Positions 18,223 to 27,447 of a stretch of DNA of 64,000 nt are shown here, piece by piece. Source of the DNA: Enterobacter sp. RHBSTW-00175 (GTDB taxonomy: Bacteria; Pseudomonadota; Gammaproteobacteria; Enterobacterales; Enterobacteriaceae). The number at the start of each line of letters is the position of its first letter. The stretch's first letter is position 1. The stretch is from assembly GCF_013927005.1 (NCBI RefSeq), contig NZ_CP055930.1, positions 868,001-932,000 on the forward strand, in the 5' to 3' direction. The notes beneath the pieces are model-generated. The model had not been told where the DNA came from. It made no database searches and worked only from the letters and a program-made list of their open reading frames with translations. The position numbers were made by a program, and so were the translations under genes.

Positions 18223-18825
18223 ATGAAAATCGTCATTATTGGTGCCAGCGGTACGGTTGGCCGTGCAGTAACGGAAGAGTTAAGTCGTCGCCATGAGGTT
18301 ATCCGCGTGGGGCGTACGCAGGGTGACTATCAGGTGGATATCACCTCGCAGGAGAGCGTGCAGGCGCTGTTTGAAAAAATCGGCCCGGTGGATGCCATTG
18401 TCTCGGCCAGCGGCGGCCTGTTCTTTGGCCCGCTCGCCACGATGAAAGACAGCGATTTCAACCAGGGCTTGCAGGACAAGCTTCTGGGGCAGGTGCGCCT
18501 GGCGCTGACCGGCCAGCACTACCTGAACGAGGGCGGCTCGATCACCCTGATTAGCGGAATTGTGGCACACGAACCGATTGCTCAGGGGGTAAATGCCACC
18601 ACGGTGAATGCTGCGCTGGAAGGGTTTGTCCGCGCGGCGGCCTGTGAACTGCCGCGCGGTATTCGTATCAACCTGATTAGCCCGACGGTGCTTACCGAAT
18701 CCGCCGAAGCGTACGATGGTTTCTTCCCCGGCTTTGAAAGTGTGCCAGCGGCGACCGTGGCCCAGGCCTATCGCCGCAGTGTGGAAGGTGTGCAGAGCGG
18801 GCGGGTGTATAAGGTGGGTTATTAA
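18223..18825 (+). CDS. Atypical short-chain dehydrogenase/reductase-like protein
   Basis: The 200-residue product starts at ATG 18223, with AAGGAG 6 nt upstream; an earlier in-frame ATG (18193) has no site. The Rossmann motif GASGTVG is at residues 7-13, and an SASGG stretch corresponds to the NAG motif. The catalytic YxxxK is not visible where expected: after ISGIVAHEP the sequence reads VNATTVNAALEGF. It may bind NAD(P)H without classical SDR catalysis, as in other small atypical SDRs beside LysR genes. It converges with the methyltransferase remnant, the two stops overlapping. Confidence 0.8.
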   Translation: MKIVIIGASGTVGRAVTEELSRRHEVIRVGRTQGDYQVDITSQESVQALFEKIGPVDAIVSASGGLFFGPLATMKDSDFNQGLQDKLLGQVRLALTGQHYLNEGGSITLISGIVAHEPIAQGVNATTVNAALEGFVRAAACELPRGIRINLISPTVLTESAEAYDGFFPGFESVPAATVAQAYRRSVEGVQSGRVYKVGY

Positions 18826-19310
18826 GCCTTACGGGCTGAAATCAACACCAGCATCGGGCGTTCAGCCTCTTCGGCCAGCGCAGGCCAGGCATCAATCTGT
18901 GCCTGTGTTGGCCCCCATTCATTGACTTCGTTTATCGTTAAACCCGCCCTGATAAGCGTATTGAGCGTTGTGCCGAGCGGGCGGTGGTATTTAATCACCC
19001 CTTCTGCCAGCCAGTTGCTTACGCGCTGCCCCTCTTCCTGATAGTGATTCACGCCCCAGAAACGCTCTCCGTTGTCGTCGGTCAGCCAGCCCTGACGAGT
19101 GGCACAGGTGTAGATCGGGTGTTCCATCGAAAAGACCAGACTGCCGCCTGGTTTGAGCGCTTGCTGAACGTTTGCAAACAAGGTATCCAGCTCTGGCAGC
19201 ATCGCGTTGAGTGATGGCCACTCCGGCGCACCGTCCAGGCCGTGCACCGAACGTGGAAGCTGGGCGTAGCCTTCAAAAAACGCCGGGTTGTCGTAGATGT
19301 TTTGCGCCAT
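18822..19310 (-). pseudogene. SAM-dependent methyltransferase with in-frame internal deletion
   Basis: The frame gives 162 residues from ATG 19310 (MAQNIYDNPAFFEGY), preceded by AGAGGG. The N-terminus runs to SLNAMLPEL and then joins directly to DTLFANVQQALKPGG, which in class I methyltransferases lies after motif IV. From memory the intact family has about 240 residues, so roughly 75-80 residues with SAM motif I (GxGxG) and the acidic motif II are missing. The C-terminal half (SMEHPIYT...LISARKA) looks normal. It could still be translated but should not bind SAM. The deletion is read from the sequence; parental length is from family knowledge. Confidence 0.7.
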
Positions 19311-19353
19311 GACAGAACCCTCTTTAAGAATGTGCATAGCAGTATACTGCATT

Positions 19354-19425
19354 GTCGGGTGGCGGCCTCGCCTTACCCGACCTACAAAATCTCCGAACCG
19401 TAGGCCGGGTAAGCGCCACCCGGCA
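19354..19425. repeat. Pair of inverted REP elements (BIME)
   Basis: GTCGGGTGGCGGCC...CTTACCCGACCTAC is followed by the inverted partner GTAGGCCGGGTAAGCG...CCACCCGGC. It lies between the methyltransferase remnant and the amidohydrolase stop. Confidence 0.85.
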
Positions 19426-19430
19426 CCACA

Positions 19431-20810
19431 TTAGCCCACTGATCCCCAGACCAGATTACCGTTATGGAAGGTCGCGGTACGCGGGGAAATGCGCGCTACG
19501 GCTTCGGCGGAACAGGAGGCATCCACCAGCACAAAACTGGCATCATCCTGCGCTTTTGGCCACACGCGCTCGCCTTTGTCGTTGAGCGGCAGCACGTCAC
19601 CTGTGGCGATACCCAGTGCGCGGGAAAGGGTTTGCTCGTTCGGGCGAATATACAGCTGGGCATAAAGGTTAGCTTTTTCCAGCATATCGCCCAGGCCGTA
19701 CGGCGACCAGTGGTCGATCACGCTGTCGGTGCCCGTCATCACAAACACGCCCTTATCACGCAGCTGCTTCAGCGGCATGTGCAGGGTGCCAATCGGCACG
19801 GTAGAGGCAATGGTCACCTGCTGCGCCGCCATGCGGGTGGCAATCTCATCCACCTGCTGCTCGTTGAGCGTGGCCAGCGCGAAGGCGTGGCTGATGGTCA
19901 GCTTGCCCTTCAGCTCAGGCGTTTTCTCCACGGTTTCGACCATGTAATTCACCGCCGCCACGCCCGCCGGGCTGGTTTCGTGCAGGTGAATATCCACCCC
20001 TTTGTTGTAGTCCAGTGCAATCTGGAACATGGTGTCGAGGGATTTTTCCATCGCCCCATCCACATTGGTAGGATCAAGCCCGCCGACGTAGTGCGCCCCG
20101 GCTTGCATCGCTTCGCGCATCAGCTTTTCGGAATGGGATAACAGCAAACCATGCTGCGGGAAGGCGACAATTTCGCAGTCGAAACCGGGCTTGCGCCGGG
20201 ATAATACGGCTTGCAGGTTTTCCAGATTTTTCAGGCCGGACACCGGCTCAATATTGCAGTGGCTGCGGGCAATGGTGGAGCCTTTCGACTGGATCAGGTC
20301 GATCAGTTTTTCCGCTCGCTCCTGGGTATAGGGTTGCAGCTCCGGCAACAGCTTCTGCTCCAGGCGGATCATGTCCTGGATGGTTGTCCCGGCCGGGCGA
20401 TTCAGCGAACGCCACGGACCGCCGTAAAAGGTTTTATCCAGATGGATGTGCATGTCCCGCATCGCCGGAAGCATCAGCTTGCTGCCCGCATCGTAGTGCG
20501 GCAGCGTGGCATCGGCGTGGCTTTTGTTATCCCGCAGGGCGACTATCTTCCCGTCTTTGATTTCCAGCGTTTTCAGCTCGGTGCGGGTGCTGGTCGCGAC
20601 GCTGCCGTCGAAATTGAACCCGGCTTCCAGCAGGACGTTATCCAGATAGTAATGTTTTGCGGTGATGCTCATGGGTTTGCCTGTCTCACAGATTTGCTTC
20701 GCGGGATCCGCAGCATACGCGACAGAGCCGGTAGCACCAAACAGCGCGCAGGCAGTGACCATTTTGCCGCTCTGGCTGATAAATTCACGGCGGCTTTTAT
20801 TCTCACTCAT
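19431..20810 (-). CDS. Tat-exported amidohydrolase (cytosine deaminase-like clan)
   Basis: The 459-residue product starts at ATG 20810, with AAGGAAG about 4 nt upstream. Its N-terminus has a twin-arginine signal (SRREFISQSGK, Arg7-Arg8, hydrophobic run to about 34), so a folded enzyme is exported to the periplasm. The metal-dependent amidohydrolase barrel shows HIH at 121-123 in RDMHIHLDKTF, then RSHCNIEP, DIHLHE, ISHAFAL and TGTDSVIDHW, matching the ligand set of the cytosine deaminase/AtzC group. It is last in an operon with a permease, carbamate kinase and FdrA/YlbE proteins. It probably opens or deaminates a cyclic nitrogen compound before uptake of the product; the substrate is unknown. 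Confidence 0.85.
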   Translation of the reverse strand: MSENKSRREFISQSGKMVTACALFGATGSVAYAADPAKQICETGKPMSITAKHYYLDNVLLEAGFNFDGSVATSTRTELKTLEIKDGKIVALRDNKSHADATLPHYDAGSKLMLPAMRDMHIHLDKTFYGGPWRSLNRPAGTTIQDMIRLEQKLLPELQPYTQERAEKLIDLIQSKGSTIARSHCNIEPVSGLKNLENLQAVLSRRKPGFDCEIVAFPQHGLLLSHSEKLMREAMQAGAHYVGGLDPTNVDGAMEKSLDTMFQIALDYNKGVDIHLHETSPAGVAAVNYMVETVEKTPELKGKLTISHAFALATLNEQQVDEIATRMAAQQVTIASTVPIGTLHMPLKQLRDKGVFVMTGTDSVIDHWSPYGLGDMLEKANLYAQLYIRPNEQTLSRALGIATGDVLPLNDKGERVWPKAQDDASFVLVDASCSAEAVARISPRTATFHNGNLVWGSVG

Positions 20811-20826
20811 CTTTTCTTCCTTTTGC

Positions 20827-21777
20827 TTATGCATTCACAATGTGGGTGCCGGTTTCACCGCGCAACGCCGCTGGCAGGCAGTCCGGCGAGGTGATCACCA
20901 CCCGCTTGCCGCCGTGGTGCAGGAATTCCAGTGAGGCGACGATTTTTGGCAGCATGCTGCCCGCCGGGAAGTGCCCCTCCAGCATAAAGCGTGTCATCTG
21001 CGCCACGTTCACCGTATCCAGCGCCTGCTGAGTCGGCTTACCGAAGTTCACGCACACTTTTTCCACCCCAGTGGTGATAACCAGCACATCCGCGCCGATC
21101 TCGCGCGCCAGCAGCGCGGTGGAGAGATCTTTATCGATCACCGCATCCACGCTCTGGTAATCCCCCTGCTTAGTACGGACAACCGGAATACCGCCACCAC
21201 CGGCGCCGATCACCACAAATCCCTTTTGTGTCAGCGTTTTGATGGCATCGGCTTCAACAATACTTAACGGCTGCGGTGAGGGCACTACGCGACGATAGCC
21301 CCGGCCAGAATCCTCCACAAAATGCCAGTCCGGGTGCGCAAGCTGTAACGCATCGCGTTGTGCTTCGCTGAAGAACGCACCGATTGGCTTTGTAGGATGG
21401 GTAAAACCTGCATCGTTTTTATCCACCTCCACCTGCGTCACCACGGTCACCGCCTTTTTCTCGCCGCGTGCGGCAAGGCGGTTGTTTAACGCCTGCTGGA
21501 TCAGGTAGCCGATCCCGCCCTGGGTATCCGCCACGCAATTCGCCAGCGGGGTCAGCGGTAACCCTTCGCGCTCGTGGGCGATTTCCGCCCGGCGCAGATC
21601 CAGCCCCACCTGCGGGCCATTACCGTGGGTGAGCACAATGTCATAATCGGATGCCAGCATCTCCAGCACCGACTCCGCAACGGCTTTAACCGCCTGCGCC
21701 TGATGTTCAATCGACTGGCTGGCGTTATCTTTGATAATGCTGTTGCCGCCAATGGCAACGACCATGAGCTCTTTCAT
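20827..21777 (-). CDS. Carbamate kinase
   Basis: The 316-residue product starts at ATG 21777, with AAAGGA 6 nt upstream; the frame beyond reads through a CCCTCACCC repeat and is not coding. Motifs are ALGGN-like VAIGGNSI, THGNGPQVG, DTQGGIGYLIQQ, VIGAGGGGIPV and DKDLSTALLA. It makes ATP from carbamoyl phosphate and ADP in the cytoplasm, as ArcC and AllK (YbcF) do. Here it is next to FdrA- and YlbE-like proteins, so the carbamoyl phosphate is expected from an oxamate- or ureido-type carbamoyltransferase reaction rather than from arginine. The stop is 16 bp before the amidohydrolase start. Confidence 0.92.
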   Translation of the reverse strand: MKELMVVAIGGNSIIKDNASQSIEHQAQAVKAVAESVLEMLASDYDIVLTHGNGPQVGLDLRRAEIAHEREGLPLTPLANCVADTQGGIGYLIQQALNNRLAARGEKKAVTVVTQVEVDKNDAGFTHPTKPIGAFFSEAQRDALQLAHPDWHFVEDSGRGYRRVVPSPQPLSIVEADAIKTLTQKGFVVIGAGGGGIPVVRTKQGDYQSVDAVIDKDLSTALLAREIGADVLVITTGVEKVCVNFGKPTQQALDTVNVAQMTRFMLEGHFPAGSMLPKIVASLEFLHHGGKRVVITSPDCLPAALRGETGTHIVNA

Positions 21778-21808
21778 TTTTGTTCCTTTGAGAAGGTGCG
21801 ATCTGGTG

Positions 21809-21843
21809 CCCTCACCCCGGCCCTCTCCCACAGGGAGAGGGGG
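21809..21843. repeat. CCCTCACCC-type short inverted repeat
   Basis: CCCTCACCCCGGCCCTCTCCC followed by ACAGGGAGAGGG. It is one of seven such elements in the window and lies between the permease stop and carbamate kinase start, so it is transcribed within the operon. Confidence 0.75.
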
Positions 21844-21857
21844 AAGGTACGGCATTA

Positions 21858-23402
21858 TCAGGATTCAGAAACCGGTGCCGCAGCGCTCGCCACTTCACGG
21901 CTATCAAGCACATGCTTCACCACAAACATGCCACCCATCATCAGATACGCAGTGACGAACATCAGCGAACTGCCTTCGGCAAAGCCGACCACCGGCGCGT
22001 GGATCACACCAAACAGTGCCAGCAACGCCCCGACAGCGGCAGCAATTGCACCACGCAGCGGTTTATTGATGATGGAGAAGATGGCGATACAGCCCCACAA
22101 CATACTGGCGAGCGGAGCGCCATTGCCCAGATGCATCAGCCCTTCGTAGTAGATGCCCTTGCTGTGCAGCACATCGGTACCGATTTTCGCCGCATTAGTA
22201 CCCGCAGCCCCCATCACGCTGTTCATCATGGTCAGCGCCCAGTTGGCGATCCACGGGAACAGGCAGATGAAGATAACGGGCACCTCCACTTTGGGCGTTT
22301 CCCTCACCACCTGGTTGGCAGTCACCACGCCGATAAACACCAGAATCGGCACGATGGCAGTCATCGGAATGATGGCGAGCATAAACGCCCCCAGCCCGAA
22401 CAGCGGTACGATGAACATGGTCACACCGGACGCCAGCGTGTAGCCGATGCTTGCCCCCATGGCTTTCCAGCCAGCATGGCCCACGTAGACCGTCACCGGG
22501 AATGGGTTGCCCATCAGGCAGCCCAGCATCGACGCCAGACCGTTCGCCAGCATCACCTTACGGGTCGGGTATTCATCCCCCGCCGCGTGGGCGCTTTCGA
22601 TGTTCTCAAGGTCAAAGATGTAGTTCGCCAGCCCAAGAGGAACCGCTGATGCCAGGTACGGCAGCGCGTGCGGCAGCCCTTGCAGGAAGCCTTCCACATG
22701 CACTTGCGGCGGGTTAAAGCCAAACGACGACATAGATGCTTTAATCGCCTCCGGGCTTTGCAGGCCGGAGATCCACGCCAGAGCCGTACCGGCAATCAAC
22801 AGCAGCAGGCCGGTCGGGATTTTGGCGAAGATCGGCTTTTTGCCAAACCAGTTAATGAAGATCAGCAGCAGCACGATGAACGATACGGTCGGCGCTTCGA
22901 AGGCCTGAAGCATCGGGTTCATCGCCAGCAGCAGCAGACCCAGCCCGGACAGGCACGACAGCAGCACGGTGCGCGGGATCATCTTGCGGATGGTTTCCCC
23001 TAAAAACGAACCGCCCGCCAGGATCATCGCTTCCACGAAGCACCACACCAGACCAATCTGGATGGCAAAATCCGCATCGCCGGTTTGCTGGTAGACCGGC
23101 ATCAGCACCAGGAAGGTCACGGTAAAAATAGAAGGTGCACTCGGGCCGGACGGCAGCGCGGTAACGTCGTTACGCCCGGTCTGGCGCGCCATTTGCAGGC
23201 CAAACCACGCATAGCAAATGCTCGCGACCAGTACCGCCAGCCCGAAGGCTGGCGCGATGCGTCCATAAACAATCTCTTTCGGGATGCCAACGACAAAAAT
23301 GAGCAACCCCATCATGGTCAGCAAATTGGTCAGGTTGTTAGTCATCAACCCGAAATATGCCGCCCAGTCACCTCTTTTCCACTCCAGTTTCATGTTTTTC
23401 AT
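21858..23402 (-). CDS. NCS2-type purine/pyrimidine permease
   Basis: The 514-residue integral membrane protein has about 12-14 hydrophobic segments. Features such as TALPSGPSAPSIFTVTF in an early segment, GNPFPVTVYVGHAGWKAMGAS and a glycine-rich NSVMGAAGTNAAK fit the nucleobase-cation-symporter-2/AzgA-like superfamily of xanthine, uracil and related permeases. The start ATG 23402 follows AAGGC; another Met is three codons later. It lies between the DUF1116 gene and carbamate kinase, so it likely imports the nitrogen-rich ring or ureide handled by the operon. Substrate is not predictable from sequence. Confidence 0.85.
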   Translation of the reverse strand: MKNMKLEWKRGDWAAYFGLMTNNLTNLLTMMGLLIFVVGIPKEIVYGRIAPAFGLAVLVASICYAWFGLQMARQTGRNDVTALPSGPSAPSIFTVTFLVLMPVYQQTGDADFAIQIGLVWCFVEAMILAGGSFLGETIRKMIPRTVLLSCLSGLGLLLLAMNPMLQAFEAPTVSFIVLLLIFINWFGKKPIFAKIPTGLLLLIAGTALAWISGLQSPEAIKASMSSFGFNPPQVHVEGFLQGLPHALPYLASAVPLGLANYIFDLENIESAHAAGDEYPTRKVMLANGLASMLGCLMGNPFPVTVYVGHAGWKAMGASIGYTLASGVTMFIVPLFGLGAFMLAIIPMTAIVPILVFIGVVTANQVVRETPKVEVPVIFICLFPWIANWALTMMNSVMGAAGTNAAKIGTDVLHSKGIYYEGLMHLGNGAPLASMLWGCIAIFSIINKPLRGAIAAAVGALLALFGVIHAPVVGFAEGSSLMFVTAYLMMGGMFVVKHVLDSREVASAAAPVSES

Positions 23403-23413
23403 GGATGCATGCC

Positions 23414-24829
23414 TTATAAAAAGTAGCGATCGCGGAAGGTCAACAGCGCCTTTTCAAAACAGCTAAATGGCGGGTGAACGATACCCGCCCCAATCATGCC
23501 GATGCCCGCATCTTTGTGGGCGATGGCGGTATTGATCACCGGCAAAATGCCGCTGCCCGCGACTCTGGTGATGTCGATGGCGGTCGGGATGCCCATAAAC
23601 GAGAGCAGCGGAATGGTGACGTTCGGGTTTTCGCCGAGCGTGATTTCACGCATCTGGCGGGAGAAATCGATGGCTTCATCCACCGTGCCGCCCACCAGCG
23701 CCACAATCGCCGGGGCCGTTGCCATCGCAAAACCGCCGATACCGTAGGTTTCAGTGATGGCGCTGTCGCCGATATCCAGACCGGAGTCTTCCGGTTTATA
23801 GCCCGCAAACATTGGGCCAATTACCTGCTGCGCCGGGCCGGTGAACCACTGCCCCGGCAGGCCGGAAATGCGCAGACCGAACTCATAACCGTTACGCGCC
23901 ATGGTGGTCACCACGGTGCTGTACTCAATGCCGTAGGCGGCATCCAGCGCGGCTTTACACATCGCCATCCACGTTGGGCCAGAGAAGTAGTCACTGCTGG
24001 CGACAAACTCGAACACTTCGCGCTGTTGTTCCACCGGATAACCCGCCTGAATAAGGCCCGGCGTCAGCGCCTGGATAAGCAACGTGGTGCCCGCGTTGTT
24101 ACGGTTGTGGCACTCATCGCCCATGTGCAGGGCCTGCGCCAGCATTAAGCGCAGGTCAATTTCGCCGATGATTTTCATGGCATCGCGCAGCATCGGGCCG
24201 AGCACGTCACGCATCCAGTTCAGGCGGTCGATCACGCTCTGGTCATTGGCACCCATACGCAGAATTTTCGCCATCTGCTCGCTTAAGTTGGTGAACGCGC
24301 GGTTGCCGTAGGTTTTGTTTTCGACGATGTGCATGAACATCGAGGCAGATGTGACACCCGCCATGGAGCCAACGCAGTCATGTTCGTGGCACGGCGAGAA
24401 GGTGATATCGCCGGATGCCGCCAGCCTGGCCGCGTCTTCCAGGTTTTTCGCCAGCCCTTCAAACACCAGCGCGCCGGTAACCGCCCCTTTCATCGCCCCA
24501 CACATGTTCTCCCACGCCACCGGCGGGCCGGCGTGCAGGATGGTGGTGCGGGTCATGCCCGGCACCACGTTAATCGCCTGGTCGTAGCCCACCAGCACTG
24601 GATGTGACTGAATAATGCGCTCAAGGGCTATTTTGTTGGCGGCGGCAATTTTGTCGGCCAGCGGTTTGCCCGCCAGCTGATCAAGCGCTTCCACCACCTG
24701 CATATTGCCCTGCCCTGGCGGTGTCCAGTCCAGCTGAGTCACGGGAACATGCTGCTTTTTGAGGTCGTCACTGAACATCGCAATGCCGACGTTAATTACG
24801 TTCAGCGGCTGATTAAATAAAGTCGTCAT
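23414..24829 (-). CDS. DUF1116 protein, YlbE/AllG-like carbamoyltransferase component
   Basis: The 471-residue product starts at ATG 24829, sharing one base with the fdrA stop (TAATG), so translation is coupled. It matches the DUF1116 family (E. coli YlbE, AllG), with conserved stretches GDITFSPCHEHD, HMGDECHNRNNAGTT and GGFAMATAPAIV. In E. coli FdrA, YlbE and YlbF together act as the oxamate carbamoyltransferase of anaerobic allantoin breakdown. No YlbF/AllH homologue is seen here. The next gene (permease) starts 11 bp downstream. Confidence 0.85.
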   Translation of the reverse strand: MTTLFNQPLNVINVGIAMFSDDLKKQHVPVTQLDWTPPGQGNMQVVEALDQLAGKPLADKIAAANKIALERIIQSHPVLVGYDQAINVVPGMTRTTILHAGPPVAWENMCGAMKGAVTGALVFEGLAKNLEDAARLAASGDITFSPCHEHDCVGSMAGVTSASMFMHIVENKTYGNRAFTNLSEQMAKILRMGANDQSVIDRLNWMRDVLGPMLRDAMKIIGEIDLRLMLAQALHMGDECHNRNNAGTTLLIQALTPGLIQAGYPVEQQREVFEFVASSDYFSGPTWMAMCKAALDAAYGIEYSTVVTTMARNGYEFGLRISGLPGQWFTGPAQQVIGPMFAGYKPEDSGLDIGDSAITETYGIGGFAMATAPAIVALVGGTVDEAIDFSRQMREITLGENPNVTIPLLSFMGIPTAIDITRVAGSGILPVINTAIAHKDAGIGMIGAGIVHPPFSCFEKALLTFRDRYFL

Positions 24830-26370
24830 TATGCTTTCTCCCCTTTGCAGACAAATTCGCGTGCCAGTAATCCGGTATTGGTGCTGCTGCTGGCCCAGAT
24901 AACGCCGGCATCGGTCAGAAGCTGGCACTGCTGAGCCAGTGACGGTGCATCCTGGTCAGTACCCAGCACGTAGCCGAGGAGCTCCAGCGGACGGTTGTCG
25001 GCCTTCGCAATTGCCTGTGCCTCTTTAATGGCGTCGATCATCACTCCTACCGGATCTTCGTGCGAGCCAAATCCCAGCACAAAGTCCATCACGATCACTC
25101 CCACTTCCGGGTCGCGCGCTTCCTGCAACAGGCGGCTGATCCGGTTGGTCGGGTCGATCATCGGATGCGGTTTGCCGTTGGTGAAATCGTCGTCGCCAAA
25201 GTCGAGGAAGGTATGGGCTTTACTGACGTTAATGTCGCTGAGACGTTTCGCTGGATCGGGCTGAATGTTGCTGTAGACGTCGTCGAATTTATCGAGCGCG
25301 GCGAACATCGCTTCATCGCACAGCGTGCCGCCGCAGAACAGACCGCGAATGTATTTTTGCTGTGGGGTCAGGCGGGCGCGCACCTCTTCGATCAGCGGCC
25401 AGTTGAGCGGATGCAGATCAAGAGGCTCTTTTTTGATGCCGGTCAGCAGCACCGCTTTCAGCGCAGCTTCCTTGGTGCCACGGGCAAACTGCAATCCGTC
25501 TTCATCAGCAGGCGGTGCGTTGCGACCGAGGAAGCACGCGATCACAGGTTTACGGCAGGCGCGCGCACGGGCCAGCACTTTTTCAGCCACCGCAGGCGCA
25601 GGCGGCTTGGAAATCAGGGCAATCACCTGCGTGGCATCGTCGGCTTCCAGCATGTCGATGGCATCGAGCATCATCAGCCCGCCGATTTTTTCACTCAGAT
25701 CGCGGCCACCGGTCCCAATCAGCTGCGACACACCGCCGCCAAACTCATGAATGCGCACGCTCAGCTCCTGGCTGCCGGTGCCGGACGCCCCGACGATACC
25801 AATCGGCCCACGGCGTACCGCGTTGCCAAAGCACAGCGCCGCGCCGTTAATAATGGCGGTGCCGCAATCTGGCCCCATCATTAACAGCCCTTTCTGGTGA
25901 GCCAGCTGCTTCAGTGCCAGCTCGTCGTCGAGGCTCACGTTGTCGGAGAAAAGCATTACGTTGAGGTCGTTTTCCAGCGCCTGACGCGCTTCGCGGGCGG
26001 CAAAGGTGCCGTTCACCGAGATCACCGCAAGATTTGCATCGGGACGATGGGTTTTGGCGCTGGCCATGGTGGCGTAGCGTGCTTCATGGCTTCCGCCGCT
26101 CTCTTTGCGGGTGAACAGCGCTTCAATGGCCGCCAGCGTTTCGTCATTCGCCGTATCGCCTTTAATGACAATCATCAGGTCGCCGTTTTTAGCGTCGGCT
26201 AATTCTGGCGTTAACAGCCCAAGGTTTTTCAATACGCCTTTATTCATTTCCGTTGCCATAGCCACAAATGCCTGATCAACGCCCGGCAATTTATTGGCTT
26301 TGGTGGAAACCGACATTAATGAGACGGAATCAAAATAGGTGTTCTTTTTTATCACGATTTTCGTTGGCAT
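24829..26370 (-). CDS. fdrA: FdrA/AllF-like protein (succinyl-CoA synthetase-fold)
   Basis: The 513-residue product starts at ATG 26370, with AGGTGA 6 nt upstream; extra upstream codons lack support. The fold is like the succinyl-CoA synthetase alpha subunit: PDCGTAIING, then GIVGASGTGSQELSVRIHEFG and IGTGGRDLSEKIGG in the nucleotide-binding part (about 175-250), and a second Rossmann-like half. It is the expected partner of the DUF1116 protein encoded immediately downstream in an oxamate-type carbamoyltransferase that yields carbamoyl phosphate. The protein is slightly shorter than E. coli FdrA (about 555). Confidence 0.85.
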   Translation of the reverse strand: MPTKIVIKKNTYFDSVSLMSVSTKANKLPGVDQAFVAMATEMNKGVLKNLGLLTPELADAKNGDLMIVIKGDTANDETLAAIEALFTRKESGGSHEARYATMASAKTHRPDANLAVISVNGTFAAREARQALENDLNVMLFSDNVSLDDELALKQLAHQKGLLMMGPDCGTAIINGAALCFGNAVRRGPIGIVGASGTGSQELSVRIHEFGGGVSQLIGTGGRDLSEKIGGLMMLDAIDMLEADDATQVIALISKPPAPAVAEKVLARARACRKPVIACFLGRNAPPADEDGLQFARGTKEAALKAVLLTGIKKEPLDLHPLNWPLIEEVRARLTPQQKYIRGLFCGGTLCDEAMFAALDKFDDVYSNIQPDPAKRLSDINVSKAHTFLDFGDDDFTNGKPHPMIDPTNRISRLLQEARDPEVGVIVMDFVLGFGSHEDPVGVMIDAIKEAQAIAKADNRPLELLGYVLGTDQDAPSLAQQCQLLTDAGVIWASSSTNTGLLAREFVCKGEKA

Positions 26371-26476
26371 TATTTTCACCTGTTTGAGGATAAAAGGGGG
26401 CCGCCATCGTGCAAAAAGCACGACGGTAAAATGCTGTGTTTATTCGTAGCCAGCCCGGTCAGGCTGGCCGAGTTAT

Positions 26477-27082
26477 TTACGCGCCAGCTGCCAGCAGCAA
26501 TTCGGCGATTTCATGGAAACCTTTTTCCCGCGCCAGTTCGAGCGGGGATTTACCGTATTTGTCGGTCATGTGCGGATTGGCGCCGTTATCCAGCAGCAGC
26601 GTTACAATCTCCTGCTGCTTCGCGCCGCCATCATTGAGGACAATGGCTTCCAGCAGCGGCGTCCAGCCCACGAAGTTGGTGTGATTGACGTTGATATCGG
26701 TTTTTTCCAGCAGCTCGCGTACGATCTCCACGTGTCCTTTTTCACTGGCAGGCGTGATGCCCACGCCGCCAAAACGGGTCAGCCTTTCGAGGTCAGGGTT
26801 TGCCGGAAGCACAATCCGCAACAGGGTTATATCGTTGGTCAGGCAGCTAATCAGGAAGGGGTTAAAGCAGGTTTGGTCCTGTTTATCGATATCTGCACCG
26901 GCGGCAATTAAATGCTCCACACAGGCGTAATGTTTATTCAGGCTGGCAATAATAACGGCGGTTCTTTTCTGTCGGTTGCTGGCATTAATATCCACACCTT
27001 TATCCAGACAGGCTTTTAGTGCATCGATATTCCCTTGTTCTGCCGCCAGCAGAAATTCAGTAACGAGTTCATTTGCAGACAT
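26477..27082 (-). CDS. Ankyrin-repeat protein
   Basis: This is a 201-residue soluble protein made almost wholly of ankyrin repeats: about five units such as AAEQGNIDALKACLDKGVDIN, PASEKGHVEIVRELL and TPLLEAIV...VTLLLDNGANP. No enzyme motif or signal peptide was seen. It is first in the operon, about 107 bp before fdrA, and may be a protein-interaction partner or scaffold for the carbamoyltransferase or another operon product. A GCCAGCC/GGCTGGC hairpin near 26452-26471 separates it from fdrA. Confidence 0.8.
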   Translation of the reverse strand: MSANELVTEFLLAAEQGNIDALKACLDKGVDINASNRQKRTAVIIASLNKHYACVEHLIAAGADIDKQDQTCFNPFLISCLTNDITLLRIVLPANPDLERLTRFGGVGITPASEKGHVEIVRELLEKTDINVNHTNFVGWTPLLEAIVLNDGGAKQQEIVTLLLDNGANPHMTDKYGKSPLELAREKGFHEIAELLLAAGA

Positions 27083-27447
27083 ATTCAGACTCCGGTGTTT
27101 TCATTTCTGATGCCCTGAGAATAGCAACAGCCCCTTCAGAAAAGAATCCGCTTAAATATCATTCACCGGAATGTGACGGATTGTTGAATAAAAATTAATA
27201 ATTGAGCCAAAACGTGCGCCGGTACAATGTTTTTCTTATGTTTGCCTGCATTTGATGACGGAAAACAGCATTCTGCTTATGTCTCGCAATCCCTTGCCGG
27301 GCGCGGCTTTCAACAAATTACAGGAAGTGTGATGCTGTTCAAATCAGTTGTAACGTCAGTGTTAAAATTCGTTCAAAACTGGTTGCTCCCGCAGGGGATT
27401 ACAAATAGATTCAACAATGCCGCGATGGCCTGTTTGCCTGGAGCCTG
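27083..27447. promoter_or_regulatory. Divergent control region of the FdrA operon and LysR gene
   Basis: The 365 bp between divergent starts should hold both promoters and the LysR binding sites. It is AT-rich near 27140-27210. I could not pick out a convincing T-N11-A operator or sigma-70 pair. No gene is supported; the plus-strand frame at 27227-27448 has no ribosome site. Confidence 0.5.

Noticed and set aside
23474..24148. 224-codon plus-strand frame over the DUF1116 gene, and similar frames over fdrA and the amidohydrolase
   Set aside because: All are antisense to well-conserved genes in a coupled operon and have no start signals.
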